Below are positions 46,800-57,881 of a DNA stretch of 64,000 bases, one piece after another (within the stretch, counting starts at the first letter, position 1; the number at the start of each line of letters is the position of its first letter). Below the pieces are notes generated by a model. That model was not told the origin of the DNA, did not search any database, and saw nothing but the letters and a program-made list of their open reading frames with translations. Made by a program: the position numbers and the translations under genes. The DNA comes from Ailurus styani (lineage: Eukaryota > Chordata > Mammalia > Carnivora > Ailuridae), in contig LNAC01000162.1 of assembly GCA_002007465.1 (NCBI GenBank), forward strand, positions 2,395,832 through 2,459,831, given 5' to 3'.

Positions 46800-47390
46800 T
46801 ACATTGCACCCTAGTGCTTTTTTGGAGGCTTTCCCTGCCGCCCCAGGAGAAAAAGTGCCCCGCCGGCTATGAAATTGGCATAAAGCCCTTCCCACCCACC
46901 GTGCCCCGGAGGGCCGCTGCCTGTGGGCTACTCCGGGTTCTGTGGCTCCTCCCAGTTAGAGAACTGACTACTATGGGTTTGAATGCAGAGTCCTCCTGAT
47001 GACAGTGGGGACCTGCGAGCTCTCCCCCCTGTCAAAAGGCACTCTGCTCTGTGGGAGGAGCTAGCGCTCTGCTATTTTTGAATGTTTCAGCCACAAAAGC
47101 CTCATCCTTTTTATCTCATTTGTCTTTGATTTACTGTTTTATAGATTTTAAACTTGGTAGATTGTTCAAAGAGTCTGGCAAAGCCGGAATATATGCTGCA
47201 GTTTGTGTTCCCGTTAAGCTTTCTATTTCTGATGCCTTCATGGTTATATTAATGAATGATTCGGGAAGGATAATAAGGTACTACTTGCTTAAATATCTTT
47301 CATTAAACGCTTTCCATTCGATGGTAGGAAAATTTCCTGCTATTCTGGAATTTCCGTAGTAAGGAATGTCAATATATATTTTCTGAAACT
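46800..47390. promoter_or_regulatory. Candidate conserved noncoding block
   Basis: Repeat-free. The left part (46830-47040) is GC-rich with CpGs (GTGCCCCGCCGGCTATGAAA, 'gtgccccggagggccgctgc'). The right part is AT-rich yet keeps isolated CpGs ('aagccggaat', 'gattcgggaa', 'taaacgctttcc', 'cattcgatgg') and homeodomain-like ATTAATGAATGATT text. CpG retention in AT-rich DNA hints at constraint. The open frames at 46814-46999 and 47051-47359 have no domain character. Confidence 0.35.
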
Positions 47391-47456
47391 ACTTAGGGAA
47401 ATTTCATGTAGGAAAATCAGCTCTGATTAAAAAAAAAGGTTTTAAAAAAAAGATTT

Positions 47457-47634
47457 GGGGGCCTGGGTGGCTCAGTGGGTTAAAGCCTCTGCCTTCAGCT
47501 CGGGTCATGATCTCAGGGTCCTGGGATCAAGCCCCACATTGAGCTCTCTGCTCAGTGGGGAGCCTGCTTCCTCCTCTCCCTGTCTCTCTCTGCCTATTTG
47601 TAATCTTTGTGTCAAATAAATAAATAAAATCTTT
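47457..47634 (+). mobile_element. CAN SINE (mustelid type) inserted next to an older SINE
   Basis: Head GGGGCCTGGGTGGCTCAGT (one dinucleotide short), GGGTTAAAGCCTCTG, and the end AATAAATAAAATCTTT. A perfect TSD AAAAAAAAGATTT lies at 47444-47456 and 47635-47647. The downstream copy abuts the older SINE. Confidence 0.96.
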
Positions 47635-47648
47635 AAAAAAAAGATTTA

Positions 47649-47836
47649 GGGGTGCCTGTGTGACTTGGTCGATTAAGTGTCAGTCTCTTGGTTTTGCTGA
47701 GGTTATGATCTCAGGGTCTAGGGACAGAGCCCAACCTAGGGCTCTGTGCCCAGCATGGAGTCTGCTTGAGATCCTCTCTCCCTCTGCCCCACCCCATGTA
47801 CATGTGCTCTGTCTCTCTCAAATAAAATCTTTAAAA
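47649..47836 (+). mobile_element. CAN SINE, older copy
   Basis: Head GGGGTGCCTGTGTGACTTGG, 'ggttatgatctcagggtcta', 'agcatggagtctgcttgaga', CT-rich half and AAATAAAATCTTT. The younger SINE landed just upstream of its head. Confidence 0.93.
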
Positions 47837-47918
47837 GATTTTACTTTTGTCAGTTATATATTGGGTCACAGTTGGCCTTTCATCATCTGAGGAATGGGCT
47901 TTGTTCATCTATGCTTTT

Positions 47919-48133
47919 TTTTTTTTTGAATGCGTTTTTTTGTTTTTTGTTTTTTTATTTACTTATTTGACAGAGGGAGAGAGATCACAGGAGGCAGAGA
48001 GGCAGGCAGAGATGGGCGGGAAGCAGGCTCCCCGCTGAGCAGGGAGCCCGATGCGGGCCTCGATCCCAGGACCCTGAGATCATGACCTGAGCCGAAAGCA
48101 GAGGCTTTAACCCACTGAGCCACCCAGGTGCCC
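47919..48133 (-). mobile_element. CAN SINE (mustelid type), intact
   Basis: Reverse copy with a long T-rich start, 'gatcacaggaggcagagagg', 'gaagcaggctccccgctgag' and the head 'gagccacccaggtgccc'. A perfect 15-bp TSD TTCATCTATGCTTTT lies at 47904-47918 and 48134-48148. Confidence 0.97.
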
Positions 48134-48148
48134 TTCATCTATGCTTTT

Positions 48149-48960
48149 AATGAGTTGGACTATTTCTTCTTGCCTCTTCCTCCTACTGTCCAAGCATGGC
48201 TAACTTTCCAATGAAGAATGGTTAGCAAACATAATTGATGGCCATTCTCTAACTCCCTTGCACCTTCCAATGTGGCCCTCAACCATGGACAGAAGATTCA
48301 GGATATAGAAAATCTTCTGTACAAAGTCGTATCTTCATCAGATGGTAGAAGTTAACATGAATTTACTGATTAGACACCAAAAGTAAATCATGAAAAAAAC
48401 CTACTCTTGAAGTTCCTTCTCAAAAAGGTGGATTATTTTAGTGCAGTTCCTGGGGGTGCTTTTTCTCCGGGGCATGATAACCTAAATTATTTAAGAGTAA
48501 TATTTAAATATTGAATGTAGTTCCATACATAACAAGCTTTTTGTTGTCTTTTGTTTTCAGGTCTAAGTTACCTGTTATTTTAAAGAAAGCATAATCATGT
48601 TTAGGTACTGTTTTATGTGTACTTTTATTTGAAAAATAGAAAGTAAACAAATTTATATCTGTATTAACACTGATGGGGAGAAAACTGCTCTCAATTGTTA
48701 TGTCCTTTCTTTCTCCAAGGTCCATAGTAATTTACCAAAGTTGTGTTTTATAATCCAAACACAAATCTTGAATGAGGGCTTTTGAATGTTATTTATATAA
48801 TATCTGGGTACTGTCTTTTCAAAGATTATTTTCAGATGACATAACCATTGATTCTAAATAGCACAGCATGAGTCTTAGCAGGTTACCAAAAAATGTCCAT
48901 TTGCATAAATATTTTGAACACTATGAAAAAATGTTTCCTTATTATTTCAGAATAGAGGTT
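48149..48960. other. Unassigned AT-rich sequence
   Basis: No family, exon or RNA gene recognised. Confidence 0.45.
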
Positions 48961-48964
48961 TAGC

Positions 48965-49690
48965 TTTCCCTCAGGTCTTTTATTATTTTTTAAATTCTCT
49001 CATGGAAAGTTTCAAGTATCTAAAAAAATGAAAGAAGTATAGTGAACCCTGATATTATTAAACCTTTCCAATAAATTTTGCCATGTTAATCTAAATCTCC
49101 GTATCATTGTTTGATTTGGTATTTTAGATTAAATCCCACATAACCATTCTGTTACCTTTAATTCTTAATATTTCTAAATATATGTTTAAGAATGCAGCCA
49201 TGTTATCACACTTACCAAATCATCCAATACCCAGAATGTATTAAAATCTCTAAGACTGTCTCACAAATGTCTCTTTATAAGTTGATTTGTTTACATCAGG
49301 ATCAAACAAGGTATACACACTGCATTTTGTTTGCCTGTTTTTAAGTATCCTCTACTTCATAGCCTTTTAACACCTTACATTTTTAATGTCATTTTAAGAA
49401 CCCAATTTTAAGTCCGTTTACATTCAAGAATGTTCCAAATTCTGGATTTTTGATTCCATATTGTTAAAACTACATCTGCCATTCACCCTGTCATTGTGGG
49501 AATAGTAAGAATGAAGTTCATTTATTACTGTTTGTAACCAAGAACACTATATTATCTTATTATTTTCTATTTCATCATATTAAGAGGCAGGTGATATCTG
49601 GGCCTCCCATAGTTTGATCAATGTATTTGGAGGTTATTCCTCTCCTCTCCCTATCTTTTCCATAGTGGTCTTTAAAAATACTATCTTATC
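48965..49690 (-). mobile_element. L1M(E/C)-type 3' region in antisense
   Basis: 'gaaagtttcaagtatctaaa', 'gaagtatagtgaaccctgat', 'gattaaatcccacataacc', 'aaatgtctctttataagttg', 'catcaggatcaaacaaggta' and 'ccaaattctggatttttgatt' occur in the order of the reverse complement of an ancient L1M tail. Confidence 0.65.
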
Positions 49691-50259
49691 AACCAGAGCA
49701 TTAAAAAAGATAGTTTGTCTTATGTGTTTCACAAATTTTAAGTTTCTTTTCTTGAAGTAAAAAACAGCATTACATTACTTTTTGTGTTTTGGATCCCTTG
49801 CCCTAACTTATTTTTGAAAAATTAAGTGTAAGTTTGAATTAGTTAATGGAAAAATAAGTCAGCCTTGTTTTCTTGTGAATTGTTCTACACACCAAATAGA
49901 AAAATCAAGATGTATAGAATATAGAAAATGTTCAAATGTAGGAAAGGTATTACATTATGAAATCACTCCACAATAAGAACTGATACTCCAAACAGATAAT
50001 ATATGCACACAGGAACTAAAACACAACATTGTGTGTGTGTGTGTCTATTTGTAAAAATCACATACTAAATTTAAATTAAATTAGAACAAACTGTTATATG
50101 TATCCTAACACTCCAAAAGTAGTCCAGTATATATATTAAAAAAAATTAATGCAGAACAGTACACCAAGTAGTAAATTACCAAACTCATCTTTCACCAGAT
50201 GTGGGGGGGGGGGGAGACATTTAAAAAAATTTACATACCCACAATATATAAAAATACCT
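49691..50259. other. Unassigned AT-rich sequence with simple repeats
   Basis: (TG)n at 50027-50043 and a 14-G homopolymer near 50201-50214; otherwise nothing recognised. Confidence 0.5.
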
Positions 50260-50277
50260 TTATAGTTTCTCTAATGA

Positions 50278-50520
50278 ATGGTGTTAGGAAAATTGGAAAG
50301 CTCCATGCAAAAGAATGAAACTGAACCACTAACTTCTACCATACTCCACAAAATCGACTCAAAGTGGATTCAAGACTTGAACATAAGATTTGAACTTGAA
50401 ATCAAACTCCTAGAAGAAAACATACAGGGTAAGATACTAAACATCAGCCCTCATAATTTTTTTTGGATTTGGCAACTAAAGCAAAAACTAAAACACATCA
50501 AACTAAAACCTTCTGTATAG
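50278..50520 (+). pseudogene. L1 ORF2 C-terminal remnant
   Basis: An 80-codon open piece of ORF2 downstream of the RT (DSKWIQDLNIR, EIKLLEENIQG). It corresponds to the same protein region as the remnant at 6186-6524. No catalytic motif is retained. Confidence 0.8.
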
Positions 50521-51091
50521 CAGAGAAACCATAAAGTCAAAACACAATCAGTGCTACAGGAGAAAGTATTTCCAAGTCAGAGTTGGGTAAGAGGTTAATA
50601 TATGAAATATATGAAGAACATATAGAACTCAATAGCAAATAAATACCAACACCCCCCCCAAAAAACAGCTGATTAAAAATGGGCAAAGGATTTGAATAGA
50701 CCCTTTTTCAAAAAAAAGACAAATGGTCAACAGGTACATGAAAATTGCTTAACATCAATTATCAGGGAAATGTAAATCAGAACCACAGGGAGTTATCACC
50801 TCACACTTATTAGAATGGTTATTACTAACAAGACAGGAAATGACAACTGCTGGCAAAGATAAGAAAAGGGACCCTTTACGCACTGCTGGTAGGCATATAA
50901 ATTGGTGTAGCCACCATAAAAAATAGAGATTGTTCAAAAATAATTGAAATTACCATGATTTATCAATTCCACTTCTATTTATCTAAAGGAAACAAAGGCA
51001 TTCAAAAAGATATATATACCCCATGTTTATTCCAGCATATTTACAATAGACAGGACCTAGAAACAACCTAAGTGTCCACAATGGGTAAGTT

Positions 51092-51147
51092 ATCTCTCCC
51101 TCTCCCTCTCTCTCTCTTTCTCTCTCTCTCTCTCACACACACATACA
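51092..51147. repeat. (CT)n/(CA) microsatellite within L1
   Basis: About 20 CT dinucleotides with TCC interruptions followed by CACACACA, placed where L1 ORF2 text is otherwise continuous. Confidence 0.93.
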
Positions 51148-51650
51148 CCCCGAAATGTTATCTGGCCATAGAAAAGGAAAGAAATCCTGATGTTTGCAAC
51201 AACATGGATGGACCTTGAGGGCATTATGCTAAGTGAGATAAGTCACACAAAAACAAGTACTGTATGATCTCACTTACATATGGAATCTAAAAATAAAAAG
51301 GAAACAAAACTCAGATACAGAAAATAGTTGTGCTTGCCAAAGGAGGGTGTAAAAGCAAAATGGATTAAGGTATAAGGGTACAAACTTCCAGTTATAGAAG
51401 AATAGTAAGTCCTGAGGATATTTGGTACAACGTGGTGACTATAGTTAACAATACTGTATATTTGAAATTTGCTATGAGAGTAGATCTCAAAAGTTCTCAT
51501 CTTAAGAAAAAAATTATCTGGGGTGACAGATATTAACTAGATCTACTATGGTGATCATTTCACAATATATACATAGACCAAAGCATTATGTTGTATACCT
51601 GAAAATTATTACATGCCAATGATTTCAATAGGCAAAAATACAAAAAACAC

Positions 51651-54590
51651 ATTTTGAAAAGCCTCAACATGCAATCATTGAAATTTTTTGTCACAAAGGA
51701 ATTGATAAGTGGAAAGTAGTTCTGGATTTTTCCTTATTATTTTGAGACTTTCCAATCCAATAGATTTAATGAATGCTGAGCACAGAGTGAGGCAGATGGA
51801 TTTAAGTAAACCGTTTAAGGCTCATTTATCACCAAGGAGCCTTGAAGGTATGTTCCAAATAGTTTCTCATGCCATGGATTTTACTAAATGTACTAATTTG
51901 AAAACAAATGTCAATCTTGAACAGAGTCTGAATTTTTGCATTTTAAGAAACAGTAACTCATAATATTGAGTCAAACATTCATCCTTTAATTTCTAACATG
52001 GTTATTGTATTTTATCATGACCCCCAAGAAGTTTTACTTATGCTAAACCCCAATACACAGACTATAATCTCGTTATAATTCTGCAAGTGTTATTTGAGTT
52101 CAAAATATGTTTAAACATACAAGATGTTTAACCTCTATCAACAACCTCCAAATTTCTCAAAACTCATGGTTTTTTATTATTTCATCCCAACTCTTCTTTT
52201 TGCATTCTTAGATTCACCCATACCTTATGCATAGGAAATTTCTGCCCCTTGTAATCTAAATTAACGCAGCCTTTCTGACTTCTCCACCCCCTGGTGTTAA
52301 AACAAATCCTGTTGTAAACAATAAAAGCAAAAATTCTGCTGCAGCACTACTCTTACCAACCAGAAAATATGTCTAGTCGCTTTCAGCACATGAATATGGC
52401 AAACTCTGTCTTCAATATAACGTAAGAATCTGATAAATCAAATCCCTCTTTCACGTCAATGTGATTTTTGATGTGGTTTAAGCTCCTTTTACTCAGAATT
52501 TTGCTTAATGAAGAAATAAGCTGGTTATTTCTCCCCTTTATCTTCTTGAAGGAATTAAATGTGTTTTACTACTAAGATTGGGATGATTAAATCAGAATCT
52601 GGGTAATCCACAAATTGCATCATCATTCACCCAACCTCTCACTCCTCAAATGACACAGTATTACTGACTTTAAACCAGTCTTTTGTTCTCACCAGGTATC
52701 TGATAAGAAGCCTCAAATCCCTACAAAACAGATCTATGGTTCCTAGGAGGCCTCATCAGCAATCAGCAATGTTCCTTCTTACATCTGCCTAACTTAACTT
52801 TATGAGTCCTGCTGCAGGGAAGATTATTCAAGGCACTCTAAGTGCCAGGACAGAAAGGAGAGATACCATAACATTGCCAGAGAAAGTTTTCAGTCGCAGA
52901 AACAAGAGTAAATCACTCTGGACATCATTTCTGGAAAATTACGCAAACTGCAATTCTAATTACTTTTGAAAATCTAAATGGGAACAGTTATGCTGTTGTG
53001 AAAATTAATAAAGGGAAAGCTCACTAAAGTGGACTTAGGATGACAGAAGGAAATAGTGGAAAGAAAAAGTGTACCACTCAATGTCAATTACAGGAGAGAA
53101 TCAATTACAGGCCCCAACAGGGAAACCAATACTAATGTCTCCTACAAAAAATTGACTACCCCTGCAACTCGGCCAATGAGAAACCATTATTACCCTGAAC
53201 TCTTACTTTTCTCCAACGAATTTTTCAAGACAACCCCTCCCTAATTCCTTTTCCATAAAGTAAGATTCCTCTCCTTTGTTAATGTGATTTGCCTAAGGTT
53301 TTACCATAGCTTGCTTGTCCCCAATTATAGTTATCTCTAATTCCTGAAAAACCAAAACCAAAAACAAAACACTATTTGGTGGTAAAAATGCTTTTATTTC
53401 TAAGGTTAACACTATGTATAGTTTTTCATCATACAAGTTTCCTTTTCTGATCTCACTTCTATTTTGGTGTGAAATACACATAACCTCATATCCCTGTTTT
53501 GCCTGATTTCTTCCCTGTGTCTTTCCATCGCTGAAAAAATACGGTGAATGATGATGTGAAAAGAGTTTAAGTTAAAAGAAAACACAGGATTCCACAGTGG
53601 CCAGAAAGAAAAGCTGGTACAGTATTAGGGACTGAATTTTTTTTATGGGATGCATTTTCTGATTTAGGTGGCCTAAATATTTTTATTACTATAAAGTATA
53701 GAAGTGAAGAAAATTAGACAACAGCCTCTTTTCATCTACTTGTAGGCAGGACTCTGGTAACTGTAGTTTTCTTCAGACCTATCTCTTCTTGCCATCATCT
53801 TGGTAATAAAAACGTATGAAGATATACTCTCATTTCTAGCACATAATCCCTAAATTCAATTATTGATATATCTTGGGAAGTGTATCTGCCAAGCCAACAG
53901 CTCTCTGTGGCATAAAGATACAAGTGTTTCAAACTGTTCTTTACTACCCAACAGCTATATGGGTGGGGCTAATACTGCTTAGACTCAGTTAACACAAGTA
54001 ACAAGTAAAAAGAAAATGAAAAGTAAAAACAGTAACATATGCCTTCAGAATATGTAGATAAAACAGATAAACCACAGGGTCTGGAAAATGCCTCTTAAAT
54101 TTTAGCAACTGGTCCCTTCTATTTTGCTTTCCTCGGTCTTAGCCTAAATGGTTTTGGGCTGTTGATGAGGGTATGATATCTGGTGATACTTTGTTATTTG
54201 CCGGTTCTTTATAAACTCCAACAGAATGCCACTTCAGCAAAAGGGAAGCCGGATATAGGAAGGAAAAAAAAAAAATCACTACTCACTACTGCTTTATCTT
54301 CAGAGCTCATTTTAGTCAAAATGTAGAGTCAATCAATCACACCTGTAATTAAAAAACAACCACAACAACCCAACAGTAACTATCATGATTTGTCTTTTTA
54401 CATAAACAAACAAACAAAAAAACCCCAGAACAAATCTGTGTTCATTCACCTATCTCTAATCTCCTATTTGGGTATTTCTACAAGTACCTAACTTTTGATA
54501 ATATACTTTTTTATACTTTATACTATTTTTCTCCCTTAAACAAAGAAGTGCCAATAAAAGGGAAAATATAAAATTTAAAGTTTGTTATTA
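51651..54590. other. Repeat-poor, unassigned sequence
   Basis: No confident repeat over nearly 3 kb. 53080-53340 has the look of an old LTR (open C/A-rich text, 'ccaatgagaaaccattatta') but I cannot name it. 52364-52436 on the minus strand has a GTAAGAG donor and a 24-codon open frame, but its phase does not fit the two supported exons. Confidence 0.4.
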
Positions 54591-54639
54591 ATTTAGAAAT
54601 TAAGGTCCTAAACTCTTAATAATTTGACTTCAAATATCA

Positions 54640-55700
54640 CTTGGGTTAAATTAATATGCAAATACAAAATATGGCAGGATATGTTTCAGATTGTTCATAG
54701 AAAAAGTTTTAGAAAGAAAATGTTTTCATGATTTTTCTTCAACATCTTTACGCATACATGAGTTTCAGTTGGGTGCATGCAAAGGATTTGGTTGAATTTG
54801 GACTAAAATTCTATTTCTGAGACCTCCCCTGTTAAAAAAAAAAGCATAGCTAAAAATGAATAAAACAGCTTTGGTTTAGATTGCTTGGAAATCCTCCCCT
54901 CTGCTGCAATTACCGGATGAAATAGACATTAAGCTCAGAGGAGTTCTTCACTCAGTTTCTTTTGCTTCTTGCCTCTGTGAGGGACTGTTTTTCTGATGCC
55001 ATTATTGGCAGATCGCCACATTGCACCTGCTGATCCACCTGCCTCTCACTGGCGTGCAGTATTTAAAATGTTGCGCAATTAAAGTAAATGAGTTTAAAGG
55101 GCTGGATTTGCAGTACACCTCCCGGGGAGCTGTTGTTCATCCTTAAAAGTGCCTGATGATGGTTTGGGAAGCGCTGTTGCTGGCCTGGCCCTGGGGTGCT
55201 GAATTGCTTCCCTTTGAAGAACTCTGTGGTGAATCCCCTCATAAGGATGCTAAATGGTGAGAAAGCATAAAGACAGACATTTTGTACCCCAGGAATCCAG
55301 TCTTTATAGATTGAGACTAGGCAGCAAAAGAAAGATTGTAAACTAACTAGAACCACCTAACTATTTCTTGATAGATAACTCTTTATCTTCACCTATTTTA
55401 ATTTGTATTTTTGAATTTAATTTTAATTGTTTCCTGCAAAGCTGTGTACAAAATGTTAAGTAATCTCGGAATAGAAAAGTTATCTGTTTATTGGGCATCC
55501 TTTTACGTCTCATCATTTTTATGGTGGCCATTAATTATTCTCTGGTACCTGTGTTTCTATTAGTATGAGGTGGTTTATTTTAGTGCATTTTGTTCTTTTG
55601 CACAAGTCGAAGCTTACCTAGGGGTATTGGTTCATACCACAAAGCCGTGCTTTTAAATCAAGTTAAATTACTCACTGAAAATGCTTTTAGATGCTGGGTA
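54640..55700. promoter_or_regulatory. Candidate conserved noncoding block
   Basis: Repeat-free sequence with an octamer-like ATGCAAAT (54656-54663). It has a cluster of E-box-type CACCTGC motifs near 55025-55042, plus TAATTA/ATTAAT sites. 55090-55250 has balanced composition unlike its surroundings. The minus frame at 55063-55356 lacks domain features. Regulatory function is inferred from composition and motif density only. Confidence 0.3.
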
Positions 55701-57679
55701 TTGGCATATGGGAAATAAAAAAATGCTCTAGATCTTAAGGAATTTAATCTGACATTAGTGATTAGTGGTCACAGAGAACCAATTTTTGCACTCTACATGC
55801 ATCTTATTTTATGACCTTAGCATGAACAGAAAATGGAAAGATACATATAAGACTTTTGGTTTCCAGTCTGGCTCATAAAAGGCTTGGAAATCATCACTCT
55901 GATTTTCACAGGGAGTAAGTTAAACTTAAAAATCAACAATTCTTCTTAGATCCACTGGCTAATTAAGGCCACAAAGCAAACCACCGCTCCCAAAGTTGGA
56001 GAGACAAGCAGATATAGAGACTCAAAACAGCAGAGCAAAAACCCAGGAACAGCAATCTCCATAGGAAGCTGCATTGGCTAGATAAATCTAAATGGTGATT
56101 GATAGATGACTGGAGGTTCAGTGTGGGCATGTTTTAGTCTTAAAAATTCTGGGACAGGTTGAGGGGGCAGTATTAGGGAAGTCCTGCACTTATAGGACTA
56201 CTGAAAGTAAAACTCCTACAAGTTTTTACAGTAAATATCAGAGAAAAATCCCCCTATGCTTCCACCAGGGAAAGAGAAGAGTAGCCATTTTGAAATATCC
56301 CCAGAACATTTGATTCTTCTTAATAAGGAATGTCCTTAAGATGATTTTATCAAAGCTCAACTGACCTTGGGAAAGAAAAATGGATTCCAGCCACCTCCTG
56401 CTTCTAAGTGACTGGAGGAGGGGCCAGAAATACCCAACACCAACTCCTTCCATCCTTCCTGTCTCACCTAAGTGTGTCAGAGGTGGAGGGTCAGATTTAG
56501 AAGCATTTGTGAAGGTCACAGCCCAGGGGCACAGTCTCACTAAAAGACTGAGACCTAATCATAGGACTATGGACTGTTTCCCCTCTCACACTTTACCATG
56601 ACCATCAGTGGAGCTCTGGTATAACAACAAGGAACACAAGCAGAAGAACAACACGCCTTAGACATTTTCCCTAGAACACTCTAGGGAAACTTACAACAGG
56701 GGAGAAAAAACCAAGAGCATTAGAGGGGATTTTAGCTTCAGATTCCCATAGTTACAGTGAACCCAAAACATAAAACCTCATACTAAAAGTGTATTTACCT
56801 CAGTTTTTACCTAGCATATGTCCTGTGCTTTTAAAAAAAAAATTGAGGCATACTAAAGCACATACACAAAAAACAATTTGATGAGAAAGAACAAGCATCA
56901 GAATCAGACTTGGATATGAAAGATGTTGGAATTATAATAGGAAGTTAAAAAAAACTGTGACTAATATGCTAAGGGCTCTAATGGAAAAAGTGGATAGCAA
57001 GTGAGAATATATTGGTAATGCAAGCACCAAGATGGAAATTCTTAGAATCAGAAGGAAATGCTAGAGATTAAAAACACTGTAGCAGAAATGAAGAATACCT
57101 TTCATGGGCTCATGGACACACCTGAGGAAAGAACCAGGTAGCTTGAAGAAATGTCAATAGAAACTCCCAAAATATAAATGCAAAAAGAAAAGTAAAATTA
57201 AAATTAAATAAAATCAAAAAGATCCCCCCAACGTGAAATAATTACAGGGTTGTAACATATACATAATGGGATTACCCGAAAGAAAAAAGGAACAGAATAT
57301 TTGAAGCATTAATGACTCTAAGTGTTCCAAAATTGACAGATGTCAAACCAGAAACCAAGAAATCCCAGAACAAGCAGAAAAAATACTCAAAAACAAAACA
57401 AAACAAAATGAACAAACAAAAAACGAACTACACTTAGTTGTATCATATTCAACTTGCAAAACCTCAAAGAAAAAATCTTTAAGAAGCTAGGGATAGGGAG
57501 ATGGGAATAGACCTTGCTTAGACCAAGGGTAATAATTACACTGGACTGTGTTTCAGAAACTATACCAACAAGAAATAAGTGAAATGTTTTAAGTGTTGGA
57601 ACAAAAAAGAAACAACCCCCCAAAAAAACCCCAAAACCCTACCAACCTAGAATTATCAAAATTATCCTTTAAAAGTAAA

Positions 57680-57881
57680 GAAGTGAGCCGCCAACTGGGT
57701 GGCTCAGTCAGTTAAGCATCTGCCTTTGGCTCAGGTCATGATCTCGAGGTTCTGGAATCAAGACCACATCAGACTCCCTGATCAGTGTGGAGTCTGCTTC
57801 TCCCTCCCCGTCTCCTCCCCGTCTCCTCGTGCTCAGGCATGTGCCCGCACACACTCTAATAAAATCTTTAAAATAAAATGG
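57680..57881 (+). mobile_element. CAN SINE, older, inserted in L1M ORF1
   Basis: The head is altered ('ccaactgggtggctcagtc') but continues 'gttaagcatctgcctttgg', 'gatcagtgtggagtctgctt', CT-rich half, AATAAAATCTTT. The TSD AAAAGTAAA lies at 57671-57679 and 57882-57890. The CCCCGTCTCCT unit is doubled at about 57807-57828. Confidence 0.92.

Larger units (their letters stand above)
50260..51650 (+). mobile_element. L1 3' portion (L1MA-like)
   Basis: Sense ORF2 C-terminus from 'gtgttaggaaaattggaaag', 'agtggattcaagacttgaac', 'gggaaatgtaaatcagaacc', 'actgctggtaggcatataaa', 'tggaccttgagggcattatg' and 'ctgtatgatctcacttaca', into the 3' UTR ('ctgaggatatttggtacaac', 'tgacagatattaactagatc'). 5' truncated and stop-ridden. 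A (CT)n tract at 51092-51147 lies inside it. Confidence 0.9.

Noticed and set aside
46814..47359. Open frames in the CpG-retaining block as a coding exon or CpG-island promoter
   Set aside because: Frames lack splice-site support and the CpG density is well below that of a true island; kept only as a noncoding candidate.
47649..48133. CRISPR-like or satellite array from regularly repeated blocks
   Set aside because: The repeats are dispersed SINEs in both orientations with TSDs; no spacer-repeat periodicity anywhere in the window.
52364..52436. Minus-strand exon-like block with GTAAGAG donor and a 24-codon open frame (contains EDRVCHIHVLKATRHIF)
   Set aside because: Acceptor is weak and the incoming and outgoing phases do not fit between the two supported exons; treated as chance.
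53080..53340. Possible old LTR
   Set aside because: General LTR-like composition but no terminal TG/CA, polyadenylation signal order or family match I can name.
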